A program made the translations under genes and the position numbers. The notes under the pieces are model-generated. The model saw only the letters and a list, made by a program, of their open reading frames with translations. It made no database searches and had not been told where the DNA came from. This document shows positions 11,401 to 20,689 of a stretch of 64,000 nt of DNA, piece after piece. The stretch spans positions 3,658,001 to 3,722,000 of the forward strand of contig JAUPSS010000001.1 of NCBI GenBank assembly GCA_040285825.1, in the 5' to 3' direction. Numbering within the stretch: position 1 is the first letter of the stretch; the number at the start of each line of letters is the position of its first letter. This DNA comes from Eukaryota sp. TZLM1-RC (taxonomy: Eukaryota > Metamonada: BaSk clade).

Positions 11401-11743
11401 TCCTGGTCTCTTCTCGAAAATTTGGCCACGTCTTACTTCATTTTGGACAAACAAATTCCCTCTATTATCATCATCATATCTCTTTTTCTCGAAAAATTGG
11501 CATGAAATTGCAAAAGAACTGAACTCAGCTGGACATTTTCATTTGAGTTCGTGCATATTGAATTCCTTCAATCAATCAAATCAATCAAATGATTATGAAT
11601 CAAATTTACTTGATATAGTGCAGGAAACTAATCTTTTTACGGGTTCGATTGCACATCAATCTTGTAATTTTAAACCCCTTTCCAGGTACTTTTGGCAACT
11701 TGCCGGTTCTGAAGGTCTCGATTTACTCGATAAAATAGAGTAG
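8402..11743 (+). CDS. WDR11-like beta-propeller protein (copy 1, intact)
   Basis: 1113 residues, single exon, ATG at 8402 (MSDLLGVNHPG), stop TAG. The N-terminus (HPGRIHKQN..SLCWSPSNLIAFASGTLVNV) and the following WD blade (TIDGSITLWDLCTKS) resemble the first propeller of WDR11. More propeller blades follow (about residues 100-750). The C-terminal ~200 residues are helical repeats (IERAFSLLVEHEMYDLALILAH), like the WDR11 alpha-solenoid tail. WDR11 works in trans-Golgi/endosome vesicle tethering in other eukaryotes. Human WDR11 is ~1224 aa, so length agrees. It is transcribed away from the degenerate minus-strand gene at 7370-8400. Two further partial copies follow downstream. Another large two-propeller trafficking protein is the alternative. 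Confidence 0.6.
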   Translation: MSDLLGVNHPGRIHKQNSPSSLCWSPSNLIAFASGTLVNVATSTKVIASIPASSLVSSVILSPTTPVHHPTHDSSTFLAFSTIDGSITLWDLCTKSILGHITYSDILSFISITNPNPNPNSPPLSSLHFIYDSERSPSFIAFSLSSFPQLIILDLTLSPVSSTPLPSSTPSLFSHLFMPKLLFSYHSDSMTLVPIRVGDKEVVVGEGITVSSAVMAVCPVNLTFTELLVVMSSSVDFVKISNFFQPDLPKFSLLKSSCKFNGPPLTSLVKVPSVGFSNDFIFGLNGDNLVVYEFKNNEYHLIYSFDPLKNKKIKHKKANLGVSSFEIFPFNEWDLNRSSVNNSNQSVLIAILTSEGRLALYCLTLQEKSCKVSIRSIISHGSFPSTCICVGNICNKDLAFVGALDGTIIGKDLKNGNVLFKIQPFSIPCPIRQIEFTPYGLFFALWRLNERKNEYENYIGFIYFDDHLNYGYTLFKSETINSNLRNFSLGFNGRLLLLTFKDSDPEIFDLFSRSNIDDFGLSNDQFVKPIIGNSLKKSKFFCPFKLEINALPSQVVTSVFDKERIVLSLIDGSIFLINVEIDMNLFESEFKLSKPIRILIQLPDILSALSLNWPELVGGDVNGNCHIINLESKSITPIPSKGQNQSITKSIRVKRGHDDSDECILATLADGTVTVITVDQIKKKSINDNHNQSNDVMVNDILPATIAKVPRAADVRIFNNSAVLLAVDSSIRVVPYSLKAVHPRPINKGQNCHVIGLTFSEKLLLRMTLTLLLCVNNDIESNVQTEILDDVVVDLFSPNFQVVRAKRITFEGISFTIPSTLSQQNSEVKAFLLVNVILGDFWSAFFAYYAMCCLNGMEMPTAFNNSFVNPPHVISRHVQSINYFSSLIDQLSEAAQNESAFQSIILSDFDTAIEFTKSQTSFAQVSFGFAAILGSKMEIQSESNPLITDFLANLAKSKDVLLSVASLCAIKEIERAFSLLVEHEMYDLALILAHKHSDSCPGLFSKIWPRLTSFWTNKFPLLSSSYLFFSKNWHEIAKELNSAGHFHLSSCILNSFNQSNQSNDYESNLLDIVQETNLFTGSIAHQSCNFKPLSRYFWQLAGSEGLDLLDKIE
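8739..8761 (+). repeat. Telomere-type (CCCTAA)n microsatellite inside the WDR11-like ORF
   Basis: Nearly four uninterrupted CCCTAA units, read as Asn-Pro repeats (TNPNPNPNS). Preserved at 12890-12912 and 17777-17799 in the other two copies. Confidence 0.9.
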
Positions 11744-11893
11744 TTTGGATAAGATTAGTGTCTGTTGAAAATCTTCATTGTTTGATTTTCATTTTTGTTG
11801 TGTAAATAGTTTTTTCTGATAAATAGACTTTACTTCATATTATTTCCACTTGACTCAATCAACAGGAAAGTTTTGTATGTGCAGTGAGAGAAA

Positions 11894-12493
11894 TTAAGTA
11901 CGAGACTCGAGCAGTTCTAAAACTCTACTCATGCTATCTTTGAGGTCACCAACATCTGATTTCAGCTCGGCAACGTCATGCTCAAGGCGGGAAATACGGT
12001 CAAGATCAGTAACAAAATTATCACTGAGTGGTGCAAGGAGCTCGTCCTGGGAATGTCCTTCTAGTAGCAGATAGAGAGAATATGCAAAACGTTCGTGGAA
12101 TTCTGTTTTATGACATATGCTCTTTGCCAAGTTTAAACATTCTTCATCGAAGTGCTCATTTTGCCTCAATGGTACCACCATGTGTGTATTTGGATTGAAA
12201 CTGGCCTCTACGGCACGTAGTCTATCAATGACAAGTCTTAGCTGTTCGTCAAGCACACAGATACCCTTCCGTATGAATAGTTGATGAAAATGAAGCAAGA
12301 ATGCAGTCCTAGCTTCGTTGTCAACATTGACAAATACATTGTCTTCGCAAAGTATCGTGAGGTTTTCAGGCACAAGAGCACGAACAAATGCAGGTATTTC
12401 TGCATTGGACTGAAGTCGTTTAAAATTCTGACATGGATCTACAGATGACAGTTCTTGGTTGACCTTGACGTATAGCTGAGAAGAAGGTGGCAT
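11894..12493 (-). CDS. Small coiled-coil protein, unknown family (copy 2)
   Basis: 199 residues from ATG at 12493 (MPPSSQLYVKV) to TAA at 11894. The N-terminal ~150 residues look globular. The C-terminus is a heptad coiled coil (DRISRLEHDVAELKSDVGDLK..LELLESRT). I do not recognise the family. The frame stays open upstream of the ATG (..FTFHEFVTGKL), so an extra 5' exon is possible. The gene lies tail-to-tail with WDR copy 1 (150 bp apart) and head-to-head with WDR copy 2. Near-identity with 16761-17381, plus a coding-neutral 21-bp length difference, argues that the protein is real. No signal peptide or membrane segment is evident. Confidence 0.55.
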   Translation of the reverse strand: MPPSSQLYVKVNQELSSVDPCQNFKRLQSNAEIPAFVRALVPENLTILCEDNVFVNVDNEARTAFLLHFHQLFIRKGICVLDEQLRLVIDRLRAVEASFNPNTHMVVPLRQNEHFDEECLNLAKSICHKTEFHERFAYSLYLLLEGHSQDELLAPLSDNFVTDLDRISRLEHDVAELKSDVGDLKDSMSRVLELLESRT

Positions 12494-12569
12494 CAACTTA
12501 CCAGTGACAAACTCGTGGAAGGTAAAATCAGGATAATGCAGGTTTCTAGTGGATTTTAGGTTTTCCAGG

Positions 12570-15500
12570 TATCACCCATCCTGGTGGGATCCATAAACAA
12601 AACAGCCTCTCTTCACTTTGTTGGAGTCCTTCAAACTATATAGCCTTTGCTTCTGGCACTCTTGTCAATGTTGCCACCTCAACCAAAATTATTGCTTCAA
12701 TCCCAGCATCTTCACTCGTTTCATCTATTATACTGTCCCCTACCACACCTGTTCACCATCCTACACATGATTCATCCACATTCCTTGCTTTCAGTACTAT
12801 TGACGGATTCATTACTCTGTGGGATTTTTGTACAAACTCGATTCTTGGACATATTACCTACTCTGATATCCTTTCTTTTGTCTCAATTACTAACCCTAAC
12901 CCTAACCCTAACTCACCTCCCTTATCTTCACTTCACTTCGTCTACGATATAGAATGATCTTCTCCATCTATTGCTTTCAGTTCTAGCTCCTTTCCTCAAC
13001 TTATTATACTTGATCTAACCCTTTCTCCCGTTTCCTTTACGCCTCTTCCCTCTTCAACTCCATCCCTCTTTTCCCACTTATTCATGCCAAAGCTTTTGTT
13101 TTCTTATCATTCTGATTCAATGACATTGGTACCCATCAAGGTAGGTGACAAGGAGGTAGTGGTTGGAGAGGGGATTACTGTGTCTTCTGCAGTAATGGCA
13201 GTTTGCCCGGTTAATTTGACGTTTACTGAGTTGCTAGTGGTGATGTCATCATCTGTTGACTTTGTTAAAATTTCAAACTTTTTCCAACCAGATCTTCCCC
13301 AATTTTCTCTATTAAAATCGTCTTGTAAATTCAATGGACCCCCACTGACTTCACTAGTGAAGGTACCCAGTGTTGGCTTTACCAATGATTTTATTTTTGG
13401 TTTAAATGGAGATAATTTGGTGGTTTATGAGTTTAAAAATAACGAATATCATTTAATTTATTCATTCGATCCCCTAAAAAATAAGAAAATAAAACATAAA
13501 AAAGCCAATTTAGGTGTTTCAAGTTTTGAAATCTTCCCATTTAACGAATTGGACCTCAATCGGTCGTCGGTCAATAATTCTAATCAATCTGTTTTGATTG
13601 CCATTCTCACTAGTGAAGGCCGATTAGCTCTTTATTGCTTGACTTTACAAGAAAAGTCGTGTAAAGTCTCAATCAGGTCAATAATCAGTCACGGTAGTTT
13701 CCCTTCTACTTGTATCTGCGTGGGAAATATTTGCAATAAGGATTTGGCTTTTGTTGGTGCTTTGGATGGAACCATTATTGGAAAGGATCTCAAAAATGGA
13801 AATGTTTTGTTTAAGATTCAGCCGTTTTCAATCCCTTGTCAAATTAGACAAATAGAATTCACCCCATATGGATTATTTTTTGCCCTTTGGAGATTAAACG
13901 AAAGAAAGAATGAATATGAAAATTATATTGGATTTATTTATTTTGATGATCATCTCAATTATGGATATACCCTTTTTAAATCAGAAACAATTAACTCAAA
14001 TTTAAGGAATTTTTCATTAGGTTTTAATGGTAGGTTATTACTCTTGACTTTCAAAGACTCTGACCCGGAGATTTTTGACCTGTTCAGAAGGTCAAATATA
14101 GATGATTTTGGTCTTTCCAATGACCAATTTGTGAAACCTACAATTGGAAATTCTTTAAAAAAATCAAAGTTTTTTTCTCCGTTCAAACTGGAAATCAATA
14201 CGTTGCCATCTCAAGTTGTTACCAGTGTTTTTGATAAGGAAAGGATCGTTTTGTCATTAATTGATGGTTCAATTTTTTTAATTAATGTTGAAATTGACAT
14301 GAATCTATTTGAATCGGAATTTAAACTTTCAAAACCAATCAGAATTTTGATCCAGTTGCCTGACATTTTGAGCGCCTTGTCGTTGAATTGGCCCGAACTA
14401 GTAGGTGGAGACGTCAATGGCAACTGTCACATCATCAATCTTGAATCCAAATCAATCACTCCAATTCCATCAAAAGGACAAAATCAATCAATCACAAAGT
14501 CAATCAGAGTCAAGCGTGGTCATGATGATTCTGATGAGTGCATTCTTGCAACTTTGGCTGATGGAACTGTTACCGTTATTACTGTCGATCAGATCAAAAA
14601 GAAATCAATCAACGATAATCACAATCAATCAAATGATGTTATGGTCAACGACATTCTTCCTGCTACTATTGCCAAGGTTCCAAGGGCGGCTGATGTTAGA
14701 ATTTTTAATAATTCAGCTGTACTGCTAGCAGTGGATTCTTCCATCAGAGTAGTACCTTATTCCCTGAAAGCTGTTCATCCCAGGCCCATTAATAAAGGTC
14801 AAAATTGCCACGTCATTGGTTTGACTTTTTCAGAAAAACTTTTGTTGAGAATGACTCTAACTTTGCTACTTTGTGTAAATAATGATATTGAATCAAATGT
14901 TCAAACTGAAATTTTGGATGATGTGGTTGTTGATCTCTTTTCACCAAATTTTCAAGTTGTCAGAGCAAAAAGAATTACATTTGAAGGAATTTCTTTCACA
15001 ATACCCTCAACTCTATCACAACAAAATTCCGAGGTCAAGGCTTTTCTTTTGGTCAGTGTGATTCTTGGTGACTTTTGGTCAGCATTTTTTGCGTATTACG
15101 CAATGTGTTGCCTCAACGGTATGGAAATGCCCACTGCTTTCAATAACTCCTTTGTTAACCCTCCACACGTCATCAGTCGTCATGTACAATCAATCAATTA
15201 TTTTTCAAGTTTGATTGATCAGCTATCGGAAGCTGCTCAAAACGAATCTGCTTTTCAATCAATTATTCTATCTGATTTTGATACTGCCATTGAATTTACA
15301 AAATCTCAAACTTCTTTTGCACAGGTTTCGTTTGGTTTTGCAGCCATTCTTGGTAGTAAAATGGAGATTCAATCAGAGAGTAACCCATTAATTACTGATT
15401 TTTTGGCGAATTTAGCCAAATCAAAAGATGTTTTACTGTCGGTTGCTTCTTTATGTGCAATTAAGGAAATTGAACGAGCATTTTCTTTGTTGGTAGAGCA

Positions 15501-15894
15501 TGAAATGTATGATTTAGCTCTAATTTTGGCTCACAAACATTCAGATTCGTGTCCTGGTCTCTTCTCGAAAATTTGGCCACGTCTTACTTCATTTTGGACA
15601 AACAAATTCCCTCTATTATCATCATCATATCTCTTTTTCTCGAAAAATTGGCATGAAATTGCAAAAGAACTGAACTCAGCTGGACATTTTCATTTGAGTT
15701 CGTGCATATTGAATTCCTTCAATCAATCAAATCAATCAAATGATTCTGAATCAAATTTACTTGATATTGTGCAAGAAACTAATCTTTTCACGGGTTCGAT
15801 TGCACATCAATCTTGTAATTTTAAACCCCTTTCCAAGTACTTTTGGCAACTTGCCGGTTCTGAAGGTCTCGATTTACTCGATAAAATAGAGTAG
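12570..15894 (+). pseudogene. WDR11-like gene copy 2, broken at the 5' end
   Basis: Almost identical to copy 1 from 12600 to the TAG at 15892-15894. The start is lost: the aligned region before HPGGIHKQN has no in-frame ATG, and an in-frame TGA stands at 12955-12957. From the internal ATG at 13084 the frame is open for 936 residues (MPKLLFSYHSD..). Translation from there would drop the first propeller blades. The long open frame shows that the damage is recent. It could still be expressed as an N-truncated protein, but pseudogene is the simpler reading. Confidence 0.65.
12890..12912 (+). repeat. Telomere-type (CCCTAA)n repeat, WDR copy 2
   Basis: Same length and phase as 8739-8761. Confidence 0.9.
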
Positions 15895-16047
15895 TTTGGA
15901 TAAGATTAGTGTCTGTTGAAAATTTTCATTGTTTGATTTTCATTTTTGTTGTGTAAATAGTTTTTTTTCTGATAAATAGACTTTACTTCATATTATTTCC
16001 ACTTGACTCAATCAACAGGACACTTTTTTAGGTGCAGTGAGAGAAAT

Positions 16048-16749
16048 GAGTGATGTAACTTATTCTTTTCACATAGCAGCAAAAGAACGCATTTTTTGAG
16101 TGACGAAACTTGTTTAGCTCCATTCTAATGAAACCTCTTTGTCAATTAAGCTATGTTGACAGATTATTCAGTCATATTCATCAGCAAAACAAAAGTGACA
16201 TTATCGAAAGAATTATGTGCTTTAAAGGAGGCACGGGATAAAATTATTAATATTTAAACTCTCTACACTTCACATAATGTACTCATTACCAAAAATTCCT
16301 CTACAAAATCTTGAATCTGTATGCTGTTTAGCTAATGCTTCTCTAATTAGATTGAAAAACCGAGGCAGTCTATTAGAAATGGCATTTTGAATTCATGTTC
16401 AATTTGTGATTTCAGCATATTTGATGTCTCAAATACCACATCTAATCCTTGCAAGTTTAGATACAATCATGAGTGCTGCATTTGTTCTTCCCTTTGATTC
16501 CACTGTTTGACTCCAAATTGTGCTGTAAAGCAGGCCCATAGCTAACAACAAATGAAGTTGTGGTCCGCATTGTTAATGATTACATACAATACATTCCTGT
16601 AGCATTGTATATCTCAACTCCGTCATCAATGGTGTTCGGATGTCATGTATGTATGTGTTACAATTGCCTTAAATGATTCAGTGGTGTAGATCTATGTGTT
16701 TATTTGTAGTTGTTCAATGGATGAATTGCACTATAAAAAACATCATTAA
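16048..16749. mobile_element. 702-bp retroelement-derived insertion with 12-bp target-site duplication
   Basis: AGTGAGAGAAAT occurs at 16036-16047 and again at 16750-16761. The homologous junction after WDR copy 1 has it once (11883-11894), so this is an insertion into a known empty site. Inside, 16260-16390 (minus) matches the family B C-terminus (NRLPRFFN.IREALA). 16390-16510 (minus) encodes another reverse-transcriptase-like fragment (QWNQREEQMQHS..LYLNLQGLDVVF). So the cargo is composite retroelement DNA. Confidence 0.75.
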
Positions 16750-16760
16750 AGTGAGAGAAA

Positions 16761-17381
16761 TTAAGTACGAGACTCGAGCAGTTCTAAAACTCTACTCATG
16801 CTAACTTTGAGGTCACCAACATCTGATTTCAGCTGGCCAACATCTGATTTCAGCTCAATAACGTCATGCTCAAGGCGGGAAATACGGTCAAGATCAGTAA
16901 CAAAATTATCACTGAGTGGTGCAAGGAGCTCGTCCTGGGAATGTCCTTCTAGTAGCAGATAGAGAGAATATGCAAAACGTTCGTGGAATTCTGTTTTATG
17001 ACATATGCTCTTTGCCAAGTTTAAACATTCTTCATCGAAGTGCTCATTTTGCCTCAATGGAACCACCATGTGTGTATTTGGATTGAAACTGGCCTCTACG
17101 GCACGTAGTCTATCAATGACAAGTCTTAGCTGTTCGTCAAGCACACAAATACCCTTCTGGATGAATAGTTGATGAAAATGAAGCAAGAATGCAGTCCTAG
17201 CTTCGTTGTCAACATTGACAAATACATTGTCTTCGCAAAGTATCGTGAGGTTTTCAGGCACAAGAGCACGAACAAATGCAGGTATTTCTGTATTGGACTG
17301 AAGTCGTTTAAAATTCTGACATGGATCTACAATTGACAGTTCTTGGTTGACCTTGACGTATAGCTGAGAAGAAGGTGGCAT
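16761..17381 (-). CDS. Small coiled-coil protein, unknown family (copy 3)
   Basis: 206 residues from ATG at 17381 to TAA at 16761-16763. Nearly identical to the copy at 11894-12493 except for one added heptad in the C-terminal coiled coil (ELKSDVGQLKSDVGDLK instead of ELKSDVGDLK), a 21-bp in-frame duplication. The stop codon overlaps the last base of the right target-site duplication of the 16 kb insertion, so the coding region escaped damage. Diverges head-to-head from WDR copy 3. Function unknown. Confidence 0.55.
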   Translation of the reverse strand: MPPSSQLYVKVNQELSIVDPCQNFKRLQSNTEIPAFVRALVPENLTILCEDNVFVNVDNEARTAFLLHFHQLFIQKGICVLDEQLRLVIDRLRAVEASFNPNTHMVVPLRQNEHFDEECLNLAKSICHKTEFHERFAYSLYLLLEGHSQDELLAPLSDNFVTDLDRISRLEHDVIELKSDVGQLKSDVGDLKVSMSRVLELLESRT

Positions 17382-17439
17382 CAACTTACCAGTGACAAAC
17401 TCGTGGAAGGTAAAATCAGGATAATACAGGTTTCTAGTG

Positions 17440-18719
17440 GATTTTAGGTTTTCAGGTATCACCCATCCTGGTAGGATCCATAAACAAAACAGCCTCTCTT
17501 CACTTTGTTGGAGTCCTTCAAACTATATAGCCTTTGCTTCTGGCACTCTTGTCAATGTTGCCACCTCAACCAAAGTTATTGCTTCAATCCCAGCATCTTC
17601 ACTCGTTTCATCTGTTATACTGTCCCCTACCACACCTGTTCACCATCCTACACATGATTCATCCACATTCCTTGCTTTCAGTACTATTGATGGATCCATT
17701 ACTCTGTGGGATTTATGTACAAAGTCGATTCTGGGACATATTACCTACTCTGATATCCTTTCTTTTATCTCAATCACTAACCCTAACCCTAACCCTAACT
17801 CACCTCCCTTATCTTCTCTCCACTTCATATACGATTCAGAACGATCTCCTTCATTTATTGCTTTCAGTCTAAGCTCCTTTCCTCAACTGATTATACTTGA
17901 TCTAACCCTTTCTCCCGTTTCCTTTACGCCTCTTCCCTCTTCAACTCCATCCCTCTTTTCCCACTTATTCATGCCAAAGCTTTTGTTTTCTTATCATTCT
18001 GATTCAATGACATTGGTGCCCATCAAGGTAGGTGACAAGGAGGTAGTGGTTGGAGAGGGGATTACTGTGTCTTCTGCAGTAATGGCAGTTTGTCCAGTTA
18101 ATTTGACGTTTACTGAGTTGCTAGTGGTGATGTCATCATCTGTTGACTTTGTCAAAATTTCAAACTTTTTCCAACCAGATCTTCCAAAATTTTCTCTATT
18201 AAAATCGTCTTGTAAATTCAATGGACCCCCACTGACTTCACTAGTGAAGGTACCCAGTGTTGGCTTTACCAATGATTTTATTTTTGGTTTAAATGGGGAT
18301 AATTTGGTGGTTTATGAGTTTAAAAATAACAAATATTATTTAATTTATTCATTCGATCCCCTAAAAAATAAGAAAATAAAACATAAAAAGCCAATTTAGG
18401 TGTTTCAAGTTTTGAAATCTTCCCATTTAACGAATGGGACCTCAATCGGTCGTCGGTCAATAATTCTAATCAATCTGTTTTGATTGCCATTCTCACTAGT
18501 GAAGGCCGATTAGCTCTTTATTGCTTGACTTTACAAGAAAAGTCGTGTAAAGTCTCAATCAGGTCAATAATCAGTCACGGTAGTTTCCCTTCTACTTGTA
18601 TCTGCGTGGGAAATATTTGCAATAAGGATTTGGCTTTTGTTGGTGCTTTGGATGGAGCCATTATTGGAAAGGATCTCAAAAATGGAAATGTTTTGTTTAA
18701 GATTCGGAAGAGTTTTTAG
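17440..18719 (+). pseudogene. WDR11-like gene copy 3, truncated
   Basis: Matches copies 1 and 2 from 17450 until about 18704, where homology stops abruptly (..NVLFKI, then RKSF and a stop at 18717). No ATG starts the frame. A 1-bp deletion in an A-run near 18386 shifts the frame after ..KIKHKK. The second part of the ORF resumes around 18480. Only the first propeller region remains. It carries a conversion tract from copy 1 (see findings). Confidence 0.8.
17777..17799 (+). repeat. Telomere-type (CCCTAA)n repeat, WDR copy 3
   Basis: Same length and phase as 8739-8761. Confidence 0.9.
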
Positions 18720-20089
18720 AAAAACAATTTTTCAATTAATTTTCTATTTCCCTATCAATCCGCATAAATCACAATATACACCAAATTATTAACGCAAAGA
18801 CAAATCTAGTGTTATAAGCAGAATTGATAATTCTATACTTTTTTTCATGTCTACTGGTTTCATAGGGAATATTGCTACAGAAGTTCAAGACCAACATGTT
18901 ACACTTTCATTCACATGCTAAAACTATAATAACTATTGTTTTTGAGCTACTTTGGTTTTCCATGTTGAATAACACAAAGATTCGAACGCTTTTATTGTTT
19001 AAAAAAAATTTTCAACACAAAGTTGAAAGAAATAAGTAAATGTAGAATGCTTCTATTTCAAGATGGGAGATGTTGACAAATATAAACGGTGTAAGAATCA
19101 TGTAAAACCTAAGAAGGAGCTGGTGGAGTCTTAGAAAAAAAAGCTATTATAATTTATTGAACATCACAAATTCAAAGTCTTTCTTCTTTTTATTGGTTAA
19201 TTTGATTTAGGAGGAGGCCGGGAAGAAACCGTTTCTCCTTTTACTTGTATTGTCTTTGTTCTCTCTATTATTTGGGTGTTCGAACATAATTGTCCAACAA
19301 GACGGAAGAAATAGAATTGGTGTTATGGGAATCAAACAACACCTTGCAATAAATTTTGAAATTTATTCTTCTTTTTCATAGTTTCAAAATTGATTTTCGC
19401 ATAGTCTTGGTCCTGGAGATTGAATGCAAAGGAAGGAGGAGGTAATCCTCATCCTTGAATGTAACCTGTAATTTTGGATCACAGTCAAGGAGGGGCAAGG
19501 TGAAGAAGATTTGTTGTCATTGGAAGGCTCATCTTGTTGAGACAATGGTACTATATCATTTGGGAAAAAAGGTTTGTGATGGAGTTCAAAAAATCTTTTA
19601 AATCTGGTAATTGCATCAAGAAATTGCTCCTTATTCTCAGTAAGTTCAGGAGTTATGGTTATTTGCTTAAAATTAACACAAAGCTCTTTGTTGAGGAAAG
19701 AATTGGCATTTAATGGAAAAGTAGAAACAACAACAAATATTTTGTAATTCAACGGAAGTTATATAGTTTTGATGCACATTTCTTTAACATAAAAGCTTAA
19801 TATGTTATCAATATGAGTTGAATTTTTGTATTATAGTTTAATGAATAAAAGAAGTGTTTAAAACAAATGCATTTCTCGAAATTAAATTATTGCTCATTCA
19901 AAATGTATGTGTTGCTCGAACACCAAAAATTAATATTAAACACTTACTGTTAGATAAACACTAATAAAAGCTGCCATATAGCACTGCTTTTGTCTCCGGT
20001 ATGTGAAAAATTAACATAGTGATAGATATTCAGTTGATATTCGACATAGAAAACATTATTTCTGACTTACAATTTAAATAATGTTTCTC
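18720..20089. other. Intergenic, largely unassigned
   Basis: AT-rich sequence downstream of the WDR copy 3 breakpoint. Apart from a weak minus-strand open frame at 19384-19752 I see nothing assignable. Confidence 0.4.
19384..19752 (-). pseudogene. Possible distant relative of the small coiled-coil gene
   Basis: Open for 122 codons but without an ATG near the start. LDAITRFKRFFELHHKPFF, with NDIVPLSQQDEPSND following, parallels LRLVIDRLRAVEASFNPN and MVVPLRQNEHFDEE of the 11.9 and 16.8 kb genes in order and spacing. I treat it as a fragment of a divergent paralogue; chance similarity is possible. Confidence 0.25.
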
Positions 20090-20345
20090 TTTTTTTTTAA
20101 TTTTCTTATTATTATTATTATTATTATTCTTTTTAAATTATTTTTCTCTGCATTAAAAAAGGTATCAGAGGCAATAGCAGCAACAGAAGCACCATCAATT
20201 GTTTTGATTCCAAATTGATGAGGATCCAAAAATGTAGAAGCTTTGTCTTTGACACGATCGAAGACAATTGATGCCAGCAAACGAGAAAAAGATTCACCAA
20301 CAGCAATTGGGCGTATTCCATCGGGTTTAATTCCGTTTCCAATAT
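20090..20345 (-). mobile_element. Reverse transcriptase fragment, family C
   Basis: The minus strand encodes IRPIAVGESFSRLLASIVFDR (one frameshift) and HQFGIKTIDGASVAAIASDTFFNAE, nearly identical to residues 27-83 of the family C ORF at 40016. A TTA/TAA simple repeat (20105-20127) lies at its broken edge. Confidence 0.75.
20105..20127. repeat. TTA/TAA simple repeat
   Basis: About seven ATT units at the broken edge of the family C fragment. Confidence 0.9.
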
Positions 20346-20689
20346 AATGTTTCTTGCTTAAATTTATCGAAACCTCCTAATCTCATACTCCAGCCATTTC
20401 ACTGTCATCGTTCATAACAATTTCATCATCATTAAATCCGTCAGCCTCAGCTATGTCCAACTGGGAAGAGATGCACAGAGATAGAAAATACATGATTTCA
20501 ATCAGAATGCTTTTCTTATTGAGACCAATATTGTTATAAAATCGAAAAATTTGTTCCGACTACTGAATATGAAATCATAAATGTCTAGTCATAAACTTAT
20601 AAAATAAAATTATTATCCATTTAAAAATCTGTTTTATTGTAAATCAACAGACATACCTTTATTTTATTCGACAACAAATACGAAAACAT

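Noticed and set aside
12647-12952. 101-codon plus-strand open frame (also at 8496 and 17534)
   Set aside because: Shifted-frame shadow of the WDR N-terminus, rich in Leu/His from the pyrimidine-rich coding strand.
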